Below are positions 44,418 through 56,408 of a stretch of DNA of 64,000 nt, piece by piece (position 1 is the stretch's first letter; each line of letters starts with the position of its first letter). The notes beneath the pieces are model-generated. The model ran no database searches. It worked only from the letters and a program-made list of their open reading frames with translations, and was not told where the DNA came from. Origin of the DNA: Gordonia neofelifaecis NRRL B-59395 (lineage in GTDB: Bacteria > Actinomycetota > Actinomycetes > Mycobacteriales > Mycobacteriaceae); NCBI RefSeq assembly GCF_000192435.1, contig NZ_AEUD01000021.1:1-64000 (forward strand), given 5' to 3'. The position numbers were made by a program, and so were the translations under genes.

Positions 44418-45845
44418 ATGACCAGCAGCCCTGCCACCAGCCTGCGCCGCCGCCGTCAGGTCGTCATCATCGGCTCCGGCTTCGGCGGCCTGTTCGCGGC
44501 GCAGCGCCTCAAGAAGGCCGACGTGGACGTGACGCTCATCGCGAAGACGACCCACCACCTCTTCCAGCCGATGCTCTATCAGGTGGCGACCGGCATCATC
44601 GCCGAAGGTGAGATCGCGCCGGCCACCCGCGTCGTCCTCCGCAAGCAGAAGAACACCCGCGTCCTTCTCGGCGAGGTCTTCGACATCGATCTGAAGACCC
44701 AGGTGGTCCGGTCCCAGCTCCTGGAGCGGGTCACCGAGACCGCGTACGACGACTTGATCATCGCCGCGGGCGCCGACCAGTCGTATTTCGGCAACGACCA
44801 CTTCGCCGAGTACGCACCCGGTATGAAGACGATCGATCACGCGCTCGAACTCCGCGGACGCATCCTCGGCGCCTTCGAGCAGGCCGAGCTGTCCGACGAT
44901 CCCGCCGAGCAGCAGAAGCTCCTCACGTTCGTGGTGATCGGCGCGGGACCGACCGGCGTCGAGCTCGCAGGCCAGATCGCCGAGATGAGCGAGAAGACCC
45001 TCAAGGGCGCCTTCCGCAACATCGACCCCACCGACGCCAAGGTGATCCTCCTCGACGCCTCGCCCGCGGTGCTTCCGCCGTTCGGCCCGAAGCTCGGCGA
45101 GAAGGCCAAGCGACGCCTGGAGAGCCTGGGCGTCGACGTCCAGCTCGGTGCCATGGTGACCGATCTCGACTACGACGGACTGACCGTCAAGGAGAAGGAC
45201 GGGTCCACCCGGCGCATCGAGAGCCAGTGCAAGGTGTGGTCCGCCGGTGTTCAGGCGAGTTCGCTCGGCAAGGTGCTCGCCGATCAGTCCGACACCCGAC
45301 TCGACCGCGCCGGCCGCGTGCAGGTCGGGCCGGACCTGACGATTCCCGGCCACCCGAACGTGTTCGTGGTCGGCGACATGATGGCCGTCGACGGCGTTCC
45401 CGGAGTCGCGCAGGGCGCCATCCAGGGCGGTCGCTACGCAGCGGACGCGATCCTCGCCGAGATGCGCAAGGGACAGACTCCCGATCAGCGCAAGCCGTTC
45501 AGTTACTTCGACAAGGGCTCGATGGCCACGGTCTCACGGTTCAGCGCCGTGATGCAGGTCCCGATCCCGGGCACCAGCAAGAAGTTCGAGACCGAGGGCT
45601 ACATCGCCTGGCTCGGCTGGCTCGCCCTCCACTTGGTGTATCTGGTCGGCTTCCGAAATCGGCTGAACACCATCATCAACTGGTTCTTCGCGTTCAACTC
45701 GCGCGGACGCACCCAGCTCGCCGTCACCGAGCAGCAGGTCTATGCGCGCTCGGCGCTGACCGAGCTGTCGTATCTCGAACGCCTCCGACTCGCTGAGGCG
45801 GCGAAAGCCGAAGAAGGAGGTCAGCAGGCGAACGACGCCGGCTGA
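44418..45845 (+). CDS. ndh: Type II NADH dehydrogenase
   Basis: A 475-residue NDH-2 flavoprotein that passes electrons from NADH to menaquinone at the inner face of the membrane without pumping protons. FAD-binding GxGxxG is VVIIGSGFGGLFAAQRL (residues 15-31), quinone-site HHLFQPMLYQVATG follows, the NADH-binding motif is FVVIGAGPTGVELAGQI, and VFVVGDMMAVDG is the second FAD segment. A C-terminal hydrophobic stretch (IAWLGWLALHLVYLVGF) anchors it. AGGAGAG precedes the ATG. A strong 15-bp hairpin after the stop is its terminator. Confidence 0.94.
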   Translation: MTSSPATSLRRRRQVVIIGSGFGGLFAAQRLKKADVDVTLIAKTTHHLFQPMLYQVATGIIAEGEIAPATRVVLRKQKNTRVLLGEVFDIDLKTQVVRSQLLERVTETAYDDLIIAAGADQSYFGNDHFAEYAPGMKTIDHALELRGRILGAFEQAELSDDPAEQQKLLTFVVIGAGPTGVELAGQIAEMSEKTLKGAFRNIDPTDAKVILLDASPAVLPPFGPKLGEKAKRRLESLGVDVQLGAMVTDLDYDGLTVKEKDGSTRRIESQCKVWSAGVQASSLGKVLADQSDTRLDRAGRVQVGPDLTIPGHPNVFVVGDMMAVDGVPGVAQGAIQGGRYAADAILAEMRKGQTPDQRKPFSYFDKGSMATVSRFSAVMQVPIPGTSKKFETEGYIAWLGWLALHLVYLVGFRNRLNTIINWFFAFNSRGRTQLAVTEQQVYARSALTELSYLERLRLAEAAKAEEGGQQANDAG

Positions 45846-45858
45846 CACAAGGCACAGA

Positions 45859-45891
45859 TCGAGCGCCTCGCCGTTACGGCGAGGCGCTCGA
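45859..45891. terminator. Bidirectional terminator hairpin between ndh and thioesterase
   Basis: A perfect 15-bp stem (TCGAGCGCCTCGCCG and its reverse complement) around a TTA loop lies 14 nt after the ndh stop and 20 nt beyond the stop of the convergent thioesterase. It is followed by ATCGTTCT, not a true T-run. The position and strength fit a shared terminator. Confidence 0.7.
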
Positions 45892-45910
45892 ATCGTTCTG
45901 CGCAGCGCGC

Positions 45911-46333
45911 TCAGGCGGTCGGCATCTCGATGTTCTGCAGCCGCACGCGTGACTGCGCGACGAGCTTGCCGTCCGCATCGGTCATGTCGACCTGCCACAG
46001 CTGCTGCCTGCGGCCGCGGTGAATCGGCGTCGTTGACACCGACAGCACGCCGCCGGCGACCGGCCGAAGGAAGTCGGTCGAGTTGTTGGCCCCGACCGCC
46101 GATCCGCCGATCCCCGTCTCCTGCAGCCAGCAGTAGGCGCTGATGCTCGCGGCGCTCTCCGCCAGCGCGCAGTACACGCCGCCGTGCGTGATCCCGAACG
46201 GTTGGTGGTGGATCTCGGAGATGTCGAGAGTGCCGCGCACCCCCTCGCCGTCGGCGTGCGTCACGGTGAATCCGAGGAGCTTGTCGAGGCCGCGAGCCTC
46301 GGTCGCATCGAGCGCGTGTGCGGGAGTATCCAT
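45911..46333 (-). CDS. PaaI-type hotdog thioesterase
   Basis: A 140-residue hotdog-fold thioesterase of the PaaI/YdiI group. The IHHQPFGITHGGVYCALAESAAS block (active-site HQPFGITHGG) and the VGANNSTDFLRPVAGGVLSV segment are the family core. Enzymes of this type cleave acyl- or aryl-CoA such as DHNA-CoA or phenylacetyl-CoA; which one is not decided. The ATG at 46333 has AAGG at a fair distance. It is divergent from the BlaI gene, an arrangement matching my recollection of Rv1847-Rv1846c in M. tuberculosis. Confidence 0.88.
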   Translation of the reverse strand: MDTPAHALDATEARGLDKLLGFTVTHADGEGVRGTLDISEIHHQPFGITHGGVYCALAESAASISAYCWLQETGIGGSAVGANNSTDFLRPVAGGVLSVSTTPIHRGRRQQLWQVDMTDADGKLVAQSRVRLQNIEMPTA

Positions 46334-46485
46334 GCTCTGCACCTTGCCACCACCCGAAGACGACACACCAGTGGCCCCCGCGTTCATCCTCGAACACGGG
46401 GGCCACCGCCGCGGATCGGGGGTCTCTGCAGCCCTCAGGACTCTCTCGCGATCCTTGCAACTGAATGTAGGCTACCCTTAGTCCA

Positions 46486-46551
46486 GTGTCAAACATCCGC
46501 CGGCGCCGCGGCGGGAACTACTACACGCCGCCGTACGTTGCACAGTCGTGA
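46486..46551 (+). CDS. Putative 21-residue leaderless small protein
   Basis: A GTG-to-TGA frame encoding MSNIRRRRGGNYYTPPYVAQ plus a final Ser. It lies in the 287-nt gap between the divergent thioesterase and BlaI genes. TACCCT (46473-46478) ends 7 nt before the GTG, suggesting a -10 box and leaderless translation; a TTGCAA at 46455 is too close to be a standard -35. The Arg block followed by NYYTPPY is not the composition of random GC-rich sequence. It could also be a chance frame in the blaI leader. Confidence 0.35.
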   Translation: MSNIRRRRGGNYYTPPYVAQS

Positions 46552-46620
46552 ACGGTCACGGGAGCATTCCCGAGGCGGTGTGACCGACCCGAAGCCGAGA
46601 AGACAGGAAGCCGACGTAAG

Positions 46621-47013
46621 ATGAAGAAGATGAACGGATTGGGTGACCTCGAGCGTGCGGTCATGGACACGTTGTGGGCTTCGGCGACGCCGCAGACGGT
46701 GCGCCAGGTCCATGCCGAGCTGGCCAAGAGCCGGACTCTCGCTTACACGACGGTGATGACGGTCCTCCAGCGTCTCACCAAGAAGGGCCTGGTCACCCAG
46801 ATCCGCGACGACCGCGCGCACCAGTACACCGCGACCTCGCCGCGAGAGGATCTGGTCGCCAAGCTGATGGTCGACGCGCTGAGCTCGGCCGACGCGCCCG
46901 GATCTCGCCACGCGGCACTCGTCTCCTTCGTCGGACGTGTCGGCGCCGATGAGGCGGCAGCACTCCGCGAGGCACTCGACGAGTTGGAAGCCACGCGCCC
47001 CAGCCATCGTTGA
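46621..47013 (+). CDS. blaI: BlaI/MecI/CopY-family repressor
   Basis: A 130-residue winged-helix repressor. The start GLGDLERAVMDTLWASATPQTVRQV, the recognition region LAYTTVMTVLQRLTKKGLVTQ and YTATSPREDLVAKLMVDAL are the family pattern, with a dimerising C terminus. It precedes an M56 metallopeptidase gene by 39 nt, the classic repressor/sensor-protease pair for beta-lactam or wall-stress response. GGAAG lies upstream of the ATG; a second in-frame ATG at 46630 is possible. A TACTACA half-site (46519-46525) upstream could belong to its operator, but I see no full palindrome. No beta-lactamase gene is in the window. Confidence 0.92.
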   Translation: MKKMNGLGDLERAVMDTLWASATPQTVRQVHAELAKSRTLAYTTVMTVLQRLTKKGLVTQIRDDRAHQYTATSPREDLVAKLMVDALSSADAPGSRHAALVSFVGRVGADEAAALREALDELEATRPSHR

Positions 47014-47052
47014 CTACCCTGATCTGAGACCACCGACCAAGCGAGGAGGGCC

Positions 47053-49459
<2,407 letters not shown>

Positions 49460-49468
49460 TCCGCCCCG

Positions 49469-50857
49469 GTGAACATTCTCATCATCATCGCGAGCCTGGC
49501 CGGGTTCATCGCGCTCACGCTGGGTACCGCGCTGTTCGTCGCAGGCGAGTTCTCGCTCACCGCGCTCGAACGCTCGACCATCGCGGGCGACGTCGCACGT
49601 CGCGGCGACCGTCGCGCACGGGCCGTCGACCGTGCGCACCGCTCACTGTCGTTCCAGTTGTCCGGTGCCCAGCTCGGCATCACCATCACCACGCTGATCA
49701 CCGGTTATCTCGCCGAGCCGGTGTTGGACACGCTCATCGGGCCGGTCCTCGAAGCGATGCGGATCCCCGAGGGTGTTGCGGGCGGGATCTCGCTCGCGCT
49801 GGCGCTCATCATCGCGACCTCGCTGTCGATGGTGCTCGGCGAGCTGATCCCGAAGAATCTCGCGATCACCAAGCCGCTCGCGGTCGCCCGCGCCACCGCG
49901 GGCCCGCTGGCAGTGTTCTCGTCGTTCTTCCGGCTTGCGATCAACGGGCTCAACGGTGCGGCGAACGCGCTCGTCCGCCGGCTCGGCATCGAGCCGACCG
50001 AGGAACTGGGGTCCGCTCGCTCCGCCGCCGAGCTGGCGGCGCTCGTCCGCAACTCGGCCCTGCGTGGCGCGCTCGACCCGGACACCGCGGTGCTCGTCGA
50101 CCGCTCCCTGCGATTCGGCGAGCTGACCGCCGAGGACCTGATGACCCCGCGCGTCCGGATCGAGTCACTGGAACCCTCCGACTCGGTACGCGATCTCATC
50201 GCCGCCGCGTCGCGCACCGGCCACTCGCGCTTCCTGATCGCCGAGGGTGGGGACCTCGATAATCTCGTCGGCGTCGTTCACATCAAGCAAGCCTTCACTC
50301 TGCCCCCGCAGAGTCTGGCCACGACCTCCCTGCGATCGCTGGCACGGCCGATCACGCGCGTGCCCGACAGCCTGGACAGCGACTCGCTGATGGACCGGAT
50401 CTCGTCGAACGGTCTCGAGGTGTGCGTGGTCATCGACGAATACGGCGGCACCGCCGGTCTCGTCACGTCCGAGGACATCGTCGAGGAGATCCTCGGCGAC
50501 GTCACCGACGAACACGACGTCGAGGAGTCCGACGTGACCCCGGTCGGCAACGGCTTCCGCTGCTCCGGATTGCTGCGGCTCGACGAACTGCAGAGCGGCA
50601 TCGGCTATCGCGCACCCGAGGGCGGCTACGAGACGCTCGGCGGCCTGGTGATGTTCTGCCTCGGCCGCATTCCGCGGACCGGAGACGTCGTCGATCTCCC
50701 TCAGCGCGAGGCCGGCGGCGAATCAACGTTCGACGATCCCGAACCGCGTTGGCGTGCGACGGTCGTCCAGATGGACCAGCGCCGCGTCGACAAGGTCTGG
50801 ATGACGGTGATCGACGGCACCGCGAAGACCGATGGAGACGAGGCCGATCGTGGGTGA
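49469..50857 (+). CDS. CNNM/CBS/CorC_HlyC membrane protein (hemolysin family), first
   Basis: A 462-residue member of the CNNM (DUF21) family linked to divalent-cation, probably Mg2+, transport. An N-terminal DUF21 membrane domain starts LFVAGEFSLTALERSTI; MVLGELIPKNLAI is the conserved loop; a CBS pair follows (EDLMTPRVRIESL and VVIDEYGGTAGLVTSEDIVEEILG); and a C-terminal CorC_HlyC domain begins near GNGFRCSGLLRLDEL. The older name hemolysin is not functional evidence. The GTG start is 9 nt after guaB1, and its stop overlaps the next paralog by 8 nt. Confidence 0.88.
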   Translation: MNILIIIASLAGFIALTLGTALFVAGEFSLTALERSTIAGDVARRGDRRARAVDRAHRSLSFQLSGAQLGITITTLITGYLAEPVLDTLIGPVLEAMRIPEGVAGGISLALALIIATSLSMVLGELIPKNLAITKPLAVARATAGPLAVFSSFFRLAINGLNGAANALVRRLGIEPTEELGSARSAAELAALVRNSALRGALDPDTAVLVDRSLRFGELTAEDLMTPRVRIESLEPSDSVRDLIAAASRTGHSRFLIAEGGDLDNLVGVVHIKQAFTLPPQSLATTSLRSLARPITRVPDSLDSDSLMDRISSNGLEVCVVIDEYGGTAGLVTSEDIVEEILGDVTDEHDVEESDVTPVGNGFRCSGLLRLDELQSGIGYRAPEGGYETLGGLVMFCLGRIPRTGDVVDLPQREAGGESTFDDPEPRWRATVVQMDQRRVDKVWMTVIDGTAKTDGDEADRG

Positions 50858-51926
50858 CTGGTGGGGAATCCTGCTGACGGTCGTACTGCTGGCGGCGAAC
50901 GCATTCTTCGTCGCCGGCGAGTTCTCACTGATCGCCGCGCGTCGCGACCGGCTGATGGCGCTCGAGGAGAGCGGTAAGAAGCGCGCCAGGACGGTCATCG
51001 AGGCCTCCGAGCACCTCTCGCTCATGCTGGCGGGCTCACAGCTCGGCATCACGATCTGTTCGATCCTCCTCGGCCGCGTCGCCGAACCGGCCATCGCGCA
51101 CCTGATCAGCGCGCCGCTCGAGTTCCTGCACGTGCCGAGCGAGTTGCTGCACCCGATCGCGTTCGCCGTCGGCCTCGCGATCGTGGTCGTGCTGCACATC
51201 CTGATGGGCGAGATGGTCCCGAAGAACATCGCCCTCGCCGGCCCCGAGACCGTCGCGATGCTGGTGGTTCCGGTGCATCTGGTCTTCATGCGGATCGCTC
51301 GCCCACTGATCTGGTTCTACAACGCACTCGCCAACATCTCCTTGCGGGCGATGGGCGTGGAGCCGAAGGACGAACTGGCCTCGACGGTCAACGAAGCCGA
51401 GCTCGCCGACATGATCGGCGAGTCGCGCGAGCTCGGTCTGCTCGACGCGGACGAGCACGAGCGGCTCACCCGCGCGCTGACGACCGTCGAGCGGACCGTC
51501 GCCGAGCTGATGATCCCGTTGACGACGGTCCGCAGCGTGCGTGTCCAGCTCGACGCCGCGACCGGGGGCCTCGGACCCCGCCTCGGCTCGGTGGAGCGAG
51601 CGGTTCGCGAGACCGGCTACTCCCGATTCCCGGTACGCGGGCTCGACGGCTCGCTCATCGGCTATCTGCACATCAAGGACGTCCTCGACGACATCCTCGA
51701 CGAATCCGTCGGCCCGGAGTCCCTCATCGGCGTCGACCAGATCCGTCCCCTGCCGAAGGTCGACGCCACCACCCCGCTCGACGAGGCCGCCGTGGTCCTG
51801 CGCCGAAGCAGCGCGCATCTCGGCGCTGTCGTCGACGGTGCGGGCGCGATCGTCGGGGTGATCGCACTGGCCGACCTCGCCGAGGCCTTCGTCGGCGACC
51901 TGCGGGACTCGACGCACCGGATCTGA
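50850..51926 (+). CDS. CNNM/CBS membrane protein (hemolysin family), second
   Basis: A 358-residue paralog of the upstream gene. The DUF21 domain starts ANAFFVAGEFSLIAARRDRL and keeps LMGEMVPKNIALAGPE; the CBS pair includes ELMIPLTTVRSV and YSRFPVRGLDGSLIGYLHIKDVLDDIL. It has no CorC_HlyC domain, unlike its neighbour, so the two may form a heteromeric complex. The GTG at 50850 overlaps the preceding stop by 8 nt (translational coupling); an ATG six codons upstream is a weaker alternative. The next gene starts directly after its TGA. Confidence 0.87.
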   Translation: MGDWWGILLTVVLLAANAFFVAGEFSLIAARRDRLMALEESGKKRARTVIEASEHLSLMLAGSQLGITICSILLGRVAEPAIAHLISAPLEFLHVPSELLHPIAFAVGLAIVVVLHILMGEMVPKNIALAGPETVAMLVVPVHLVFMRIARPLIWFYNALANISLRAMGVEPKDELASTVNEAELADMIGESRELGLLDADEHERLTRALTTVERTVAELMIPLTTVRSVRVQLDAATGGLGPRLGSVERAVRETGYSRFPVRGLDGSLIGYLHIKDVLDDILDESVGPESLIGVDQIRPLPKVDATTPLDEAAVVLRRSSAHLGAVVDGAGAIVGVIALADLAEAFVGDLRDSTHRI

Positions 51927-52799
51927 ATGTCCGCCGACCTCGTCCTTCCGCACGCCGAGTGGATGCCGCGCGCCCGGGCCCACCGGGACCGGATCGAGTC
52001 GCTGATCGAACCGTATTCGACCGCTCGGCGACAGGGCCGCAAACATCCGGTGATCGACTTCCTCTTCACCTACTACTCCGCGCGGCCGGGACAGGTCACG
52101 CGGTGGCATCCCGGCTACGGCGCCGGGCTCGCGCAGGGGCAGCGGTACGACGGCCTGCGTGGGTACCACGTCGACCGCGACGGCACCGCACGCGTCACGC
52201 GGGATCATCTGTCGTCACGTCGTTCACTGTTGACCGCGACCGTCGCGATGGCCCGGGCGACGGCCGGCCGCGCACCCCGCTTCGGCTGCTTCGGGCTGCA
52301 CGAGTGGGCGATGGTCTACCGGACCGACGAGACCCGGCACGAGGTGCCGCTGCGACTGGGATCGGCGGGCACCGACGCCGTGGTGCGCGCTCACCCCATC
52401 CGATGCACGCACTTCGACGCCTTCCGCTTCTTCACCGATGATGCGGTGCCGCTCAACGCGACCCCGCTGACCCGCGCCGCGGCCATCGACAACGAGCAGC
52501 CGGGATGCCTGCACGCCAACATGGACCTGTATCGATACGCCCTGCGGCTGACCCCGCTGGTCCCGGGAGAACTGCTCGCGGACTGTTTCGAGTTGGCGCT
52601 CCACGCCCGCGAACTCGACATGCGAGCCAGCCCGTACGACCTCGCCGAGTACGGATACCGGCCCGTTCCCATCGAGACCCCGGACGGGCGCGCACAGTAC
52701 GTGCGCGAGCAGGCCGCACTCGCCCGCCGCGGCGCGGAACTGCGTGAGGCCCTGGTCACAACCTGCGACGAGCTGCTCACAGCAGCGGACCTCGAATAA
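51927..52799 (+). CDS. Conserved actinobacterial protein of unknown function
   Basis: A 290-residue soluble protein that I recognise only as a conserved actinobacterial family sometimes labelled 3-methyladenine DNA glycosylase, a name I do not support from the sequence. Distinct segments are IDFLFTYYSARPGQVTRWHP, CFGLHEWAMVY, IRCTHFDAFRFFT and CLHANMDLYRYALRL, with many His and Tyr residues that could bind metal or substrate. Its ATG follows the CNNM stop with no gap, so it is in the same operon, and glcB follows 114 nt later. The function is unknown. Confidence 0.75.
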   Translation: MSADLVLPHAEWMPRARAHRDRIESLIEPYSTARRQGRKHPVIDFLFTYYSARPGQVTRWHPGYGAGLAQGQRYDGLRGYHVDRDGTARVTRDHLSSRRSLLTATVAMARATAGRAPRFGCFGLHEWAMVYRTDETRHEVPLRLGSAGTDAVVRAHPIRCTHFDAFRFFTDDAVPLNATPLTRAAAIDNEQPGCLHANMDLYRYALRLTPLVPGELLADCFELALHARELDMRASPYDLAEYGYRPVPIETPDGRAQYVREQAALARRGAELREALVTTCDELLTAADLE

Positions 52800-52913
52800 A
52801 TACTCGCTGGTAACCCCTTGTAACATGGATGATTGTGGGCAGACCGCGCCCCGGAACATCTCGGCACGCGGTCGACGTTCCCGCAACACGCACTTCGCAA
52901 AGGAAAGGTTGCC

Positions 52914-55082
52914 ATGACCGAACGCGTCAACGTCAACGGATTGCAGGTCGACGAGGTCCTGTACGACTTCGTCAACAACGAGGCCCTTCCCGGTACGGGC
53001 GTAGACGCCGAGAAGTTCTGGGCAGGCGCGGCGGCCGTGATCAACGACCTCGCTCCGCGCAACCGCGAGCTGCTCGCGGTCCGGCAGGAGCTGCAGGACA
53101 AGATCGACGCCTGGCACCGCGACCACGACACCGTCGACTTCGCCGAGTACAAAGCCTTCCTGAGCGAGATCGGCTACCTCGTGCCGGTCCCCGAAGACTT
53201 CGAGATCACCACCGAGAACGTCGACGACGAGATCGCGAACATCCCGGGCCCGCAGCTGGTGGTACCGATCCTCAACGCCCGCTTCGCGCTCAACGCATCG
53301 AACGCCCGCTGGGGTTCGCTGTACGACGCGCTCTACGGCACCGATGCGATCCCGGAGACCGACGGCGCCGAGAAGGGCCGCTCCTACAACAAGGTCCGCG
53401 GTGACAAGGTGATCGCCTTCGCCAAGGCCTTCCTCGACAAGGCCGTGCCGCTCGAGCAGTGCAGCCACGCCGACGTGACCTCGTACACCGTGGTCGACGG
53501 CGACGTCGTCGCCGTGTTCGGCGACGGTCAGACCACCGCCCTGGCCGATCCGACCGCGTTCGCCGGCTACACCGGCGACGCCGCCGCGCCGACCGGGATC
53601 CTGCTGCGCCACAACGGCCTGCACCTGGAGATCCAGATCGACGCCGCGTCGCCGATCGGCTCCACCGACGCCGCGGGCGTCAAGGACGTCGCCGTGGAGT
53701 CCGCGGTCACCACGATCATGGACTTCGAGGACTCGGTCGCCGCGGTCGACGCCGAGGACAAGGTCCTCGGCTACCACAACTGGCTCGGCCTGAACAAGGG
53801 CGATCTCGCCGAAGAGGTCAGCAAGGGCGGCAAGACCTTCACCCGACGACTGAACGAGAACCGCACGTACACCTCCCCCGACGGCTCCGGCCAGGTGGAG
53901 CTGCACGGACGGTCGCTGCTGTTCGTTCGCAACGTGGGGCACCTGATGACCAACCCCGCCATCCTCGATGCCGACGGCAACGAGGTTCCGGAGGGCATCA
54001 TGGACGCGCTGGTCACCTCGGCGATCGGCATCCACGGCATGAGCTCGGAGGGCCTGCAGAACTCGCGGACCGGGTCCATCTACATCGTGAAGCCGAAGAT
54101 GCACGGCCCCGACGAGGTCGCCTTCACCAGCGAGCTGTTCGGTCGCGTCGAGGAGGTCCTCGGCCTGCCGAAGAACACGCTGAAGGTCGGCATCATGGAC
54201 GAGGAGCGCCGCACGTCGGTGAACCTCAAGGCGTCCATCAAGGCCGCTTCAGAGCGTGTCGTCTTCATCAACACCGGATTCCTCGACCGCACCGGCGATG
54301 AGATCCACACCTCGATGGAGGCCGGACCGTTCGTCCGCAAGGCCGAGATCAAGGCGCAGACATGGTTCAACGCCTACGAGGACTCGAACGTCGACACCGG
54401 CCTGCACGCGGGCCTGCAGCACAAGGCGCAGATCGGCAAGGGCATGTGGGCCATGCCGGATCTGATGGCCGACATGCTCAAGCAGAAGATCGGTCATCCG
54501 ATGGCAGGCGCGAACACCGCGTGGGTGCCGTCGCCGACCGCCGCGACCCTGCATGCTCTGCATTACCACGAGGTCGACGTCTTCGAGCGTCAGGACGACA
54601 TCGCCAAGCGCGACCCGGCGTCGGTCGACGACATCTTGACCATCCCGCTCTCCCCGACCCCGAACTGGAGCGACGAGGAGAAGCGCGAGGAACTGGACAA
54701 CAACTGCCAGTCGATCCTCGGCTATGTCGTCCGCTGGATCGATCAGGGAGTCGGCTGCTCCAAGGTGCCCGACATCCACGACGTGGCACTGATGGAGGAT
54801 CGCGCCACGCTGCGCATCTCGAGCCAGCACATGGCCAACTGGCTGCGCCACGGCGTCGTGACCGAGGCCGACGTCGTCGCCGCACTCGAGCGCATGGCTC
54901 CGGTCGTCGATCGTCAGAACGAAGGCGATGCGGACTACCGTCCGCTGGCTCCGAACTTCGACGGCAACATCGCGTTCCAGGCCGCCAAGGATCTGATCCT
55001 CAAGGGCACGTCGCAGCCGAGCGGTTACACCGAACCGCTGCTGCACGCCGCGCGCCGCGAGTACAAGGCCGCCAACGCCTGA
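52914..55082 (+). CDS. glcB: Malate synthase G
   Basis: A 722-residue malate synthase G, condensing glyoxylate and acetyl-CoA to malate in the glyoxylate shunt. Length and segments fit the G form: [39 protein letters not shown] (Mg2+/glyoxylate region), [14 protein letters not shown]-type block (here [16 protein letters not shown]), [18 protein letters not shown] and [24 protein letters not shown] precedes the ATG at 52914. A -10-like TAACAT lies at 52821-52826. A 15-bp hairpin after the stop is a convincing terminator. Gordonia-like bacteria use it for growth on acetate and fatty acids. Confidence 0.95.
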   Translation: MTERVNVNGLQVDEVLYDFVNNEALPGTGVDAEKFWAGAAAVINDLAPRNRELLAVRQELQDKIDAWHRDHDTVDFAEYKAFLSEIGYLVPVPEDFEITTENVDDEIANIPGPQLVVPILNARFALNASNARWGSLYDALYGTDAIPETDGAEKGRSYNKVRGDKVIAFAKAFLDKAVPLEQCSHADVTSYTVVDGDVVAVFGDGQTTALADPTAFAGYTGDAAAPTGILLRHNGLHLEIQIDAASPIGSTDAAGVKDVAVESAVTTIMDFEDSVAAVDAEDKVLGYHNWLGLNKGDLAEEVSKGGKTFTRRLNENRTYTSPDGSGQVELHGRSLLFVRNVGHLMTNPAILDADGNEVPEGIMDALVTSAIGIHGMSSEGLQNSRTGSIYIVKPKMHGPDEVAFTSELFGRVEEVLGLPKNTLKVGIMDEERRTSVNLKASIKAASERVVFINTGFLDRTGDEIHTSMEAGPFVRKAEIKAQTWFNAYEDSNVDTGLHAGLQHKAQIGKGMWAMPDLMADMLKQKIGHPMAGANTAWVPSPTAATLHALHYHEVDVFERQDDIAKRDPASVDDILTIPLSPTPNWSDEEKREELDNNCQSILGYVVRWIDQGVGCSKVPDIHDVALMEDRATLRISSQHMANWLRHGVVTEADVVAALERMAPVVDRQNEGDADYRPLAPNFDGNIAFQAAKDLILKGTSQPSGYTEPLLHAARREYKAANA

Positions 55083-55104
55083 TATACACGAGAAGGTGTA
55101 GACC

Positions 55105-55140
55105 ACCGAGCCCGGACCGGAATCTCGGTCCGGGCTCGGT
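55105..55140 (+). terminator. Terminator hairpin after glcB
   Basis: A perfect 15-bp stem (ACCGAGCCCGGACCG and its reverse complement) with loop GAATCT begins 22 nt after the glcB stop. It is GC-rich and precedes the next gene by about 65 nt, as expected for an actinobacterial terminator. There is no long T-run. Confidence 0.7.
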
Positions 55141-55207
55141 GCGTCTTCCCGGTGAACGTGTATCGACCTGGCATGTGAACGGAAATCGCCTGAGGAAGGG
55201 ACGACCA

Positions 55208-56386
55208 GTGGCGAAGCACAATTCGGGTGAACGCAGTCGGCACTACGTCAGTCGCCCGTTGGTGGCGTTCGCGCTCGCGCTGATTCTGGTCGCCGGGATC
55301 GTCACCGCGTGGCGTCAATTGGGCGATCAGATCGACGACGAGCAGCCGGTGGCCGCGAGCGAATGCCTCGACGGCCCGGCCAAGGTGTCCGTGCTCGCCG
55401 ATCCCGCCATCGCCCCCGGACTGCAGAAGATCGCCGAGAGTTTCGACGCCACCAAGCCCATCGTCCGCGATCACTGCATCACCGTGGAGGTCCGGCCAGC
55501 CGACGCTCGCGCGACTCTCGAGGGCCTGACCGCGAAGGACTGGGACGCGCAGACCTACGGCGAGTTCCCCGCGGCGTGGATTCCCGAGTCGTCGATCTGG
55601 TCGGCGGCCCTGCAGACCGCCAAGCCCGATGCGCTGCAAGGGCAGCCGGAGTCGCTCGTGTCGTCGCCGATCCGTCTCGCCATGGAGCCCGAGATCGCGA
55701 AGGCGGGCGCCGATCAGATCGCCTGGGCCGAACTCCCGGACCAGACCAAGGCACGGTCGCTCGCACAGTACGGCAGGGCGTCGTGGGGCTCGATGCGAAT
55801 CGCCATGCCGACCGGTCCGCAGTCCGACGCGACCGCGCTCGGCGCCCAGGCCGTCGCGGCTGCGACCGTGCCGACGCAGCAGTCGCTCACCCTCGCCCAG
55901 GCGCAGTCGCCACCGGTCGTCGGCGCTCTCGATCAGCTGATGTCGGCGCCGCCGAAGGTCGGCGACGGCTCCATCGACGCCGCGGTCAGGTCCATCGCGG
56001 ACACCACCGATCCGGCGGACGCGCCGGTTCGCGCCGTCTCCGTCACCGAACAGCATCTGTACGTTCTCACGAAGGACGATCAGACGGCCCGCGTCGCGGC
56101 GGTCGCCCCCAAGGGCCCGACTCCGGTCGCCGACTACCCGGTCGTCAAGCTGGCCGGACCACTCGTTCCGGCGCACGTGAGCGACGCGATCTCGCAGTTC
56201 ATCACCTTTGCGCGCAAGCCTCCGCAGATGGAGATCCTGACCAGGGCCGGATTCCGCGGTTCGGGCCCGCTGCCCGCACCGACAGCGACGATCGGCTTCG
56301 GCGAGGTCACCGACCAGATGCCGCTCCCCGAACCGGCCGCCTCGGTAGCCGTCAGCAAGATCGTCTACCCGGCCGCGGCGCTGTAG
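55208..56386 (+). CDS. Membrane-anchored substrate-binding-like protein
   Basis: A 392-residue protein with one N-terminal membrane segment (RPLVAFALALILVAGIVTAW, about residues 17-36) and an extracytoplasmic domain of periplasmic-binding type: CLDGPAKVSVLADPAIAPGLQKIAESF, DWDAQTYGEFPAAWIPESSIW and LVSSPIRLAMEP. No lipobox is seen. It follows glcB, where mycobacteria carry a longer protein (Rv1836c in my recollection) that adds a von Willebrand domain; such a domain is missing here. The GTG at 55208 has AAGGGA upstream. The ligand and role are unknown. Confidence 0.75.
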   Translation: MAKHNSGERSRHYVSRPLVAFALALILVAGIVTAWRQLGDQIDDEQPVAASECLDGPAKVSVLADPAIAPGLQKIAESFDATKPIVRDHCITVEVRPADARATLEGLTAKDWDAQTYGEFPAAWIPESSIWSAALQTAKPDALQGQPESLVSSPIRLAMEPEIAKAGADQIAWAELPDQTKARSLAQYGRASWGSMRIAMPTGPQSDATALGAQAVAAATVPTQQSLTLAQAQSPPVVGALDQLMSAPPKVGDGSIDAAVRSIADTTDPADAPVRAVSVTEQHLYVLTKDDQTARVAAVAPKGPTPVADYPVVKLAGPLVPAHVSDAISQFITFARKPPQMEILTRAGFRGSGPLPAPTATIGFGEVTDQMPLPEPAASVAVSKIVYPAAAL

Positions 56387-56408
56387 GCACGGGCGGCCCC
56401 TTCAGGCC

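Noticed and set aside
46462-46480. IdeR/DtxR iron box upstream of the small frame before blaI
   Set aside because: Only about 13 of 19 positions match the consensus and the left arm is poor; not called as a feature.
51927-52799. 3-methyladenine DNA glycosylase
   Set aside because: No helix-hairpin-helix or AlkA/Mpg-type motif is visible; the name appears to be an inherited annotation for this family.
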